Assembly: GCF_001428525.1 (NCBI RefSeq)
Contig: NZ_LMHW01000013.1
Span: forward strand, 249,175-313,174
Length of the DNA: 64,000 nucleotides
Direction: 5' to 3'
Source: Flavobacterium sp. Root186
Lineage (GTDB): Bacteria; Bacteroidota; Bacteroidia; Flavobacteriales; Flavobacteriaceae
A program made the position numbers and the translations under genes. Shown piece by piece: positions 59,199-64,000 of this stretch; positions within the stretch are counted from its first letter, which is position 1; each line of letters begins with the position of its first letter. The notes beneath the pieces were generated by a model. That model did no database searches. It was not told where the DNA came from and was given only the letters and a program-made list of their open reading frames with translations.

Positions 59199-59948
59199 CT
59201 AAACAGCAAAATAAGGCGATAAAATATCTTCAAAATTGTACAACCCTTTTTTCTTGTCTTTTAAATTCTCGGCAACAAAAACAACACCATTCCCAAAAGC
59301 TTCCCTCGAAATCGATTCATGAATTAAACGAACGGTTTGATACGGAAATCCAAAGATAACTTCATGTTTCCCAACTATTCCACCTGCCCTAACCGAATTA
59401 ATATTATCTTTTTCAACATCAAGTGCTTCGGCAATTTTTATGGCAGTTCCAGATGTTCCTTCTTTTTTCTTAAAATGTTCTTCGTTTACTTCGATATCAA
59501 CCCAAGGCGCAATTTTCTTTAAAAACTTGGCAGCAAACAATAAATAATTCACACCCAAAGTAATATTTGGAGACCAAAAAACAGTTGTTTTATCAGCAAG
59601 TTTTTTAAGCAGTTTCAGCTCTTTATCTTTATAATGTGATATGGCAGAAATAATCTTTACGTTTTTCTTCGCTGCCGATTCCCCATAAATATAAATTCCT
59701 TCATTTGAAGAAAAATCAATAATAGCGTCTACAGGATGTTTCTCCAATAAATCGTCAATACTTGTATTTGAACTTGAATAAATTAAACCAGGTTCTTTAG
59801 ACTCAATTCCAAAAAATTCAGGAACAGACCTGTGTTCTAAAACCTTGCTTTGTCTTAAAACCCATTCCAGCGAGAATTTTTTATTTTCCAGTAATATTGA
59901 TGCTACTGATTTTCCAGTCTTTCCGAATCCGATTAATCCTATTTTCAT
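59199..59948 (-). CDS. DapB-like dihydrodipicolinate reductase paralogue
   Basis: A 249-aa protein with the DapB fold: N-terminal Rossmann domain (MKIGLIGFGKTGKSVASILLE), VDAIIDFSSNEGIYIYGESA, SPNITLGVNYLLFAAKFLK, and the catalytic region VNEEHFKKKEGTSGTAIKIAEAL (154-176). In Escherichia coli DapB this region is EAHHRHKVDAPSGTA. Aligning on SGTA, Lys163 is kept (Lys161 here) and His160 is kept (His158 here), but the catalytic His159 is Glu157. It may therefore be a reductase of another substrate, or lysine-pathway DapB with altered chemistry. It stands alone, outside a lysine operon. Confidence 0.8.
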   Translation of the reverse strand: MKIGLIGFGKTGKSVASILLENKKFSLEWVLRQSKVLEHRSVPEFFGIESKEPGLIYSSSNTSIDDLLEKHPVDAIIDFSSNEGIYIYGESAAKKNVKIISAISHYKDKELKLLKKLADKTTVFWSPNITLGVNYLLFAAKFLKKIAPWVDIEVNEEHFKKKEGTSGTAIKIAEALDVEKDNINSVRAGGIVGKHEVIFGFPYQTVRLIHESISREAFGNGVVFVAENLKDKKKGLYNFEDILSPYFAV

Positions 59949-60354
59949 ATTTTATTTTTTAATTTGAGTATGAAACTCGTTAGCAGAAATTGGGTATTCC
60001 AGGAAGAAAATACAATTGAAGAAATTGCTTAAAATTAATCCTGGCAAATAACCCTGTTTCATAAAAATAGAAAAATTATAACAAGGCATCTAGTAAAAAT
60101 TGCTATTTATAACATTTAGAATGTTTGTTAACAGGAAATATTTTGTTATTTGATTTTTGTTCATATGAAATTTGAATGAACTTTTTGGATTGTCATTTAT
60201 CTTTTTGCAGCTAAATTTTTACGGCATTTTTTTCAACAATTTTTGTTCGTAATATTCGAAAAAAATAGCAGTAAAAAAAGGATTTAGTAATGTACAAGTA
60301 AACATATTTTCTGTAGTTTTATGATCTGATACCCCCAAATCAATAAAGTAAATA
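59949..60354. other. 406-bp intergenic region, no gene seen
   Basis: AT-rich divergent region between the DapB-like gene and the DUF1810 gene, which must hold both promoters. I find no exact TAnnTTTG element close to either start and no structured RNA. Confidence 0.4.
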
Positions 60355-60789
60355 ATGGCTTACAACAATAAAGAATTACTTCGGTTTTTAGATGCTCAAA
60401 ACAAATTGTATCTAACTGCTCTTGATGAAATTAAGAAAGGTAAAAAAGAATCTCCGTGGATGTGGTTTATTTTTCCACAGATAAAAGGTATGGGTTCCAG
60501 CGATACTTCAAAATTCTACGAAATTAAAAATGCAGATGAAGCAATTGCTTTTCTCGAGCATCCAATTCTAGGAAAACATCTTATTGAAATAACAGCCGAA
60601 TTGGTCAAAAAAGACGAACTGGATGCTGAAGATATATTTGGCACGCCCGATGTTGAAAAATTACAATCCTGTATGACGCTTTTTGCAAGCATTCAAAATA
60701 CAGAACCTGTTTTTCAGGAAGTTCTGCATAAATACTTTGATGGATCTTCTGATTTTCACACGCTGCAACTATTGTACAGTAATTTGTAA
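60355..60789 (+). CDS. DUF1810 family protein
   Basis: A 144-aa protein with the DUF1810 pattern: LLRFLDAQNKLYLTALDEIKKGKKESPWMWFIFPQIKGMGSSDTSKFYEIKNADEAIAFLEHPILGKHLIEITAELVKK, DAEDIFGTPDVEKLQSCMTLFASIQ. It is a small all-helical cytoplasmic family of unknown function, widespread in bacteria. It has no clear operon partner here. Confidence 0.88.
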   Translation: MAYNNKELLRFLDAQNKLYLTALDEIKKGKKESPWMWFIFPQIKGMGSSDTSKFYEIKNADEAIAFLEHPILGKHLIEITAELVKKDELDAEDIFGTPDVEKLQSCMTLFASIQNTEPVFQEVLHKYFDGSSDFHTLQLLYSNL

Positions 60790-60868
60790 AATCAATAAAT
60801 ACAGTCACTTTACAATATTATCATCAAAAATATAAAGCTGAAATTAGTGCATTTCTAAATTAAGTATT

Positions 60869-60888
60869 TATATTTGCAACACTGTTGC
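60869..60888 (+). promoter_or_regulatory. -7 element overlapped by 13-bp palindrome
   Basis: TATATTTG (60869-60876) matches the -7 consensus. Its last base is the first base of a perfect odd palindrome, GCAACA-C-TGTTGC (60876-60888). A repressor bound there would cover the promoter; the gene content downstream suggests a metalloregulator (Zur- or Fur-type), which is inferred only. Confidence 0.6.
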
Positions 60889-60941
60889 GTTTGTTTACTT
60901 CATAATTAAAAGGTTAAATGGCGCAGCAGAAATACCACCGA

Positions 60942-61292
60942 ATGAAAAAGAAAATCGTAGTTGTAAATTTACTGATGTCTTTTGCAGTATTGTTCGCCAT
61001 GCTGTTTCAGACTGTTCATTCCTACGAACATATTTTAAGGCAGACCTCAGAAAAACACTGTGAGCATAAATATACCGCCGGGCAAAAGCAAATAACGCAC
61101 AGTCATTCTGTGGATGCTAATTGTCATATTTGCCATTTTGCCTTTAGCACGTTTATTCCAAACTCTTTTCAGCCCTTATTATTTCAGAAAATAACAGTCG
61201 AAACTTCTTATAGATTTTTTTATTCGAAGGTTTATTCGGCATTTTTTAAAGGCAGTCTCTTTGCACTGCGCGCACCTCCGGCATTTATTTAA
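60942..61292 (+). CDS. small His/Cys-rich exported or membrane protein
   Basis: A 116-aa protein from the ATG at 60942 (an in-frame ATG at 60918 is possible). The N-terminal hydrophobic helix (VVNLLMSFAVLFAMLFQ) acts as leader or anchor. It is followed by a metal-ligand-rich region: HSYEHILRQTSEKHCEHKY, HSHSVDANCHICHFAFS (CHxxH/CxxCH-like). It looks like a periplasmic metal-binding protein; the family is not one I can name with confidence, though it resembles small proteins often found next to metal-linked TBDR genes. It starts a cluster with an ABC ATPase and a TBDR. Confidence 0.72.
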   Translation: MKKKIVVVNLLMSFAVLFAMLFQTVHSYEHILRQTSEKHCEHKYTAGQKQITHSHSVDANCHICHFAFSTFIPNSFQPLLFQKITVETSYRFFYSKVYSAFFKGSLFALRAPPAFI

Positions 61293-61535
61293 TTTACTAC
61301 ATTTTACTTATTTAAAATAAAAACAGCTTTTTACCTATTCAATAAATTGGTAAAAAGAAATACTGCTTTACAGTTGTTTGATTCATGTATTTGAATTCAA
61401 ATCAGCCTTTAAATTCTTGTAGTAAATTATCACTTCTCAAAATAGAAAAATCATAATCAAGCCTTTACAAATCAAGTAAAAGCATGAGTTTTCTATATCT
61501 GTTTAAAAAATCAATTTACCAAATTCATAAAAACT

Positions 61536-62231
61536 ATGCTTACAGCAAAAAATCTCACCAAAAAGTATGGTGACTATACCGCTTTGAATTCCTTAAACTT
61601 AACCATAAACGAAGGCGAAATTTTTGCACTTTTAGGACAAAACGGCGCCGGCAAAACAACTACAATCAATCTTTTTTTAGGCTTTATTGAACCAACATCG
61701 GGAGAATTAGAAATTAATAACATTTCGGTTACTCAAAATAATCAGGAAACAAAAAAACACATCGCTTACATTCCTGAAACCGTAATGCTCTATCCAAATT
61801 TAACTGGTTTGGAAAACTTAAAATTCTTTTCGTCACTGGCCGGATTCAAATATTCTGCAGGAGAATTAACTTATTTCCTGAATAAAGCCGGTTTGCAGGC
61901 CGCAGCGCACGAGCAAAACTTAGGTGGATATTCTAAAGGAATGCGCCAAAAAGTGGGAATTGCCATTGCGATTGCCAAAAAAGCAAAAGTGCTTTTGTTA
62001 GATGAGCCTACAAGCGGTTTAGATCCAAAAGCTTCTAATGAATTTTCGCAGATTTTAAAAGAGCTTTCTGCCGACGGAACAGCAATTTTAATGGCAACGC
62101 ATGACATTTTCAGAGCCAGAGAAGTAGCTTCTCACATTGGCATCATGAAGCAGGGAAATTTAGTCACGGTAATCGAAGCTGCTAAAATCTCAGCAAACGA
62201 ACTTGAAGATTTGTATTTACAAACCGTTTAA
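61536..62231 (+). CDS. ABC transporter ATP-binding protein
   Basis: A 231-aa ATPase subunit: Walker A GQNGAGKTT (34-42), Q-loop near IAYIPETVMLYPNLTG, signature YSKGMRQKVGIA, Walker B VLLLDEPTSGLDP and the switch His in LMATHD. It is of the CcmA/NatA type, usually paired with an ABC-2 membrane subunit. No permease gene is in the window; one may lie beyond the TBDR. It is 30 bp upstream of the TBDR gene on the same strand. Confidence 0.92.
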   Translation: MLTAKNLTKKYGDYTALNSLNLTINEGEIFALLGQNGAGKTTTINLFLGFIEPTSGELEINNISVTQNNQETKKHIAYIPETVMLYPNLTGLENLKFFSSLAGFKYSAGELTYFLNKAGLQAAAHEQNLGGYSKGMRQKVGIAIAIAKKAKVLLLDEPTSGLDPKASNEFSQILKELSADGTAILMATHDIFRAREVASHIGIMKQGNLVTVIEAAKISANELEDLYLQTV

Positions 62232-62261
62232 AGGAAAAAATATTTCCAATCAAAACCTAAA

Positions 62262-64000
62262 ATGAAACATTTAATTCTCTTTTTATTTTTAATAACTGCC
62301 ACGCATTCCATACAATCTCAGACTGTTAACAAAAGAAATACAGACAGTATTGTTCAAGATTCTGTTAAAATGACCAAAAACGAATTGCAAACCGTTGAAA
62401 TCGTGGGACGTTCAACCAAAAAGTATACCAGCGACTATTCGTTTGCCGCCACAAAAACTGCAGCCTTAAACAAAGATATTCCGCAGTCAATTTCAACTAT
62501 AACCAAAGAACTCATTACGGATAAAGGTGCTTTTTACCTTGCCGATGCTGTAAAAATGGCAAGCGGCGTAATTCCGGCAAGTTATTACAATCAATACACC
62601 ATTCGTGGTATCAGCCAAAATGAAGAAGGACAGATTATCAACGGAATGCGAACGCGTCAATATTATTTTTTACAGCCTTTAACGAGCAATATTGAACGTG
62701 TTGAAGTAATAAAAGGCCCGTCGAGTGCGACATTTTCTTCTGTAGATCCTGGCGGAAGTATCAATATGGTGACCAAAAAGCCTTTGGCAATTGAGCGAAA
62801 GGAAATCAGCATGAGCGTAGGCAGTTTCAGCACTTTACGCGGGACTCTTGATTTTACAGGCCCTTTAAACGAATCAAAAACACTTTTGTATCGTGTAAAC
62901 GGTGCCTATCAACAGGCAAAATCCTTTCGTGATTTAGTCAATAATAAATCGTTTTTGATCTCGCCTTCCTTCAGTTATATTCCAAATGAAAAAACAGCGA
63001 TAAATACCGAATTGATTTTGAGCGATATGAATGGGAATCTTGACAGAGGCCAGCCTATTTTTGGTGCCGTTGCCGGAAAAACAAGTTTAAATAAAACCCC
63101 CATCAGTTTAAATCTGGGATCGCCAAGTGATTTCTTTAAATCAAAAGAAATGATTTTGATGACCAATTTTACACATAAATTCAATTCTAAAATTGGTTTT
63201 AATGCTTCGTATATGAAACAAACCTGGACAGAGGATCTTCAGGAGCATAGAACTACAAATGCATTTGCAGTCGATATAAACAACCAGTCTGTTACGAGTA
63301 TGGCGATGATGCAGTTTGTGCAGCGCAAGCAAAACTGGGATATCGACAATTTGAATGCCTATTTAAACTTTGATTTCAAAACGGGAAAACTCTATCATAA
63401 ATTATTAACGGGTTACGATTTAAGCAGCTGGAACAAAAACAAAGGCGGAGGGCAAAATGCGGCGAGAGGTTATTTATTAAAAGACGGTACGGTTGCCAGT
63501 TCTTTTGTTTTGGCGAATGCCTCAAATTATCAAACCATTACGGTTGACGGCGTTGTAATGCCAAAACCAAATGTGGAATATTTTAATTTGAATAATCCTA
63601 TTTACAAAATTACAAGCCCCGAAGATTATACGCTGAATGTTAGAACAGCATTACCATCGGCTTTAACGAGAACGAATGCTATTTATATCCAGGATCAGAT
63701 TCAATGGGAAAAATTTACTTTTTTATTGGGACTGCGAAACGAATGGTTTGAGGATATTACGAACTATGAAACCAGCAACGAATTAAAAGTCAAAAAATCG
63801 GCCTTGCTGCCTAGAGTTGGGATTACTTATGCCGTAAACAGTGCAATAAATGTATACACAACTTATCTCGAAGGGTATCAGCCACAATCGAATACGGTTA
63901 CTTTGATGCCTCAAACCGGTTCATTGCCAGCCGGAAGTTTATTTGATCCGCTGGAAAGCGACTTGAAAGAAGTGGGAATAAAAACTACTTTTTTAAACAA
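62262..64000 (+). CDS. TonB-dependent siderophore-type receptor, truncated by window end
   Basis: The first 579 residues of a receptor; the frame is still open at base 64000. It starts MKHLILFLFLITATHSIQSQ (signal peptide) without a CarboxypepD_reg domain, then a plug: LQTVEIVGRSTKKYTSDYSF, NKDIPQSISTITKELITDKGAFYLADAVKMASGVIPASYYNQYTIRGISQNEEGQIINGMR, IERVEVIKGPSSATFSSVDPGGSINMVTKKPL. This is the siderophore-receptor class. It is probably cotranscribed with the ABC ATPase. The substrate may be a metal complex, in line with the His/Cys-rich protein upstream. Confidence 0.9.
   Translation, partial: MKHLILFLFLITATHSIQSQTVNKRNTDSIVQDSVKMTKNELQTVEIVGRSTKKYTSDYSFAATKTAALNKDIPQSISTITKELITDKGAFYLADAVKMASGVIPASYYNQYTIRGISQNEEGQIINGMRTRQYYFLQPLTSNIERVEVIKGPSSATFSSVDPGGSINMVTKKPLAIERKEISMSVGSFSTLRGTLDFTGPLNESKTLLYRVNGAYQQAKSFRDLVNNKSFLISPSFSYIPNEKTAINTELILSDMNGNLDRGQPIFGAVAGKTSLNKTPISLNLGSPSDFFKSKEMILMTNFTHKFNSKIGFNASYMKQTWTEDLQEHRTTNAFAVDINNQSVTSMAMMQFVQRKQNWDIDNLNAYLNFDFKTGKLYHKLLTGYDLSSWNKNKGGGQNAARGYLLKDGTVASSFVLANASNYQTITVDGVVMPKPNVEYFNLNNPIYKITSPEDYTLNVRTALPSALTRTNAIYIQDQIQWEKFTFLLGLRNEWFEDITNYETSNELKVKKSALLPRVGITYAVNSAINVYTTYLEGYQPQSNTVTLMPQTGSLPAGSLFDPLESDLKEVGIKTTFLN

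Overview
The window is typical Flavobacterium-like (Bacteroidota, Flavobacteriia) chromosome. The evidence is: AT-rich DNA, many SPII lipoproteins with short N-terminal leaders, STN and CarboxypepD_reg-type TonB-dependent receptors (TBDRs), an ECF sigma/FecR/TBDR/DUF4249 module, proteins with C-terminal type IX secretion (T9SS) sorting domains, and repeated TAnnTTTG -7 promoter elements at sensible distances from starts. I see no rRNA, tRNA, CRISPR array, transposase, integrase or phage structural module. The species cannot be named from this alone.

Layout. 1-2.9 kb (-): epoxide hydrolase-like enzyme, nitrilase and Ohr peroxidase. 3.3-8.1 kb: a run of unrecognised lipoproteins, five on the minus strand and one divergent. 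8.2-13.4 kb (-): a trans-envelope signalling module read as ECF sigma, a 69-aa HMA-like protein, FecR anti-sigma, an 870-aa STN-TBDR and a DUF4249 lipoprotein. 13.7-15.9 kb (-): small lipoprotein, ABM monooxygenase, exported DJ-1/PfpI protein and a Crp/Fnr regulator. 16.1-18.1 kb (+): an extremely acidic protein, a stand-alone degenerate Hint-like protein and a PhyH-type Fe(II)/2OG dioxygenase. 18.1-24.7 kb: Rossmann oxidoreductases, AraC and TetR regulators, an exported PPC-domain protein, a Tam-like methyltransferase and a PaaI-type thioesterase under a TetR-type operator. 25-28.4 kb (+): two surface proteins (T9SS substrate and tail-fibre-like). 28.6-34.8 kb: large catalase KatE, then a bacterial NHEJ pair (LigD and Ku, convergent). 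34.9-39.7 kb (-): PQQ-type sugar dehydrogenase lipoprotein, TBDR and a quinone-oxidoreductase-like MDR. 39.9-43.3 kb (+): GNAT, AraC, alpha/beta hydrolase and DoxX. 43.8-46.2 kb (-): hypothetical protein and a membrane-TPR protein. 46.4-48.8 kb (+): TauE/SafE, DUF1634 and a luciferase-like monooxygenase. 48.9-54.1 kb: siderophore-type TBDR, thiolase, and the divergent AzoR/HxlR pair. 54.3-58.9 kb (+): a 972-aa multidomain T9SS sugar dehydrogenase/CBM6 protein and a sulfatase. 59.2-64 kb: DapB paralogue, DUF1810 protein, then a putative metal-uptake cluster (His/Cys-rich small protein, ABC ATPase and a TBDR cut off by the window end).

Themes. Several genes suit defence against oxidants and electrophiles (Ohr, KatE, DJ-1, AzoR/HxlR, LigD/Ku). 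Others suit envelope-based uptake and signalling (four TBDRs plus sigma/FecR) and extracellular carbohydrate or sulfate-ester use. The most notable unexplained items are a 57-bp duplication of the doxX 3' end flanking a 315-bp hairpin-rich element, the Hint-like/PhyH gene pair, a 38-bp double palindrome in the azoR/hxlR promoter, a TetR-type operator present in two identical copies, a DapB paralogue with an altered active site, and a family of intergenic fold-back repeats built from short degenerate units.
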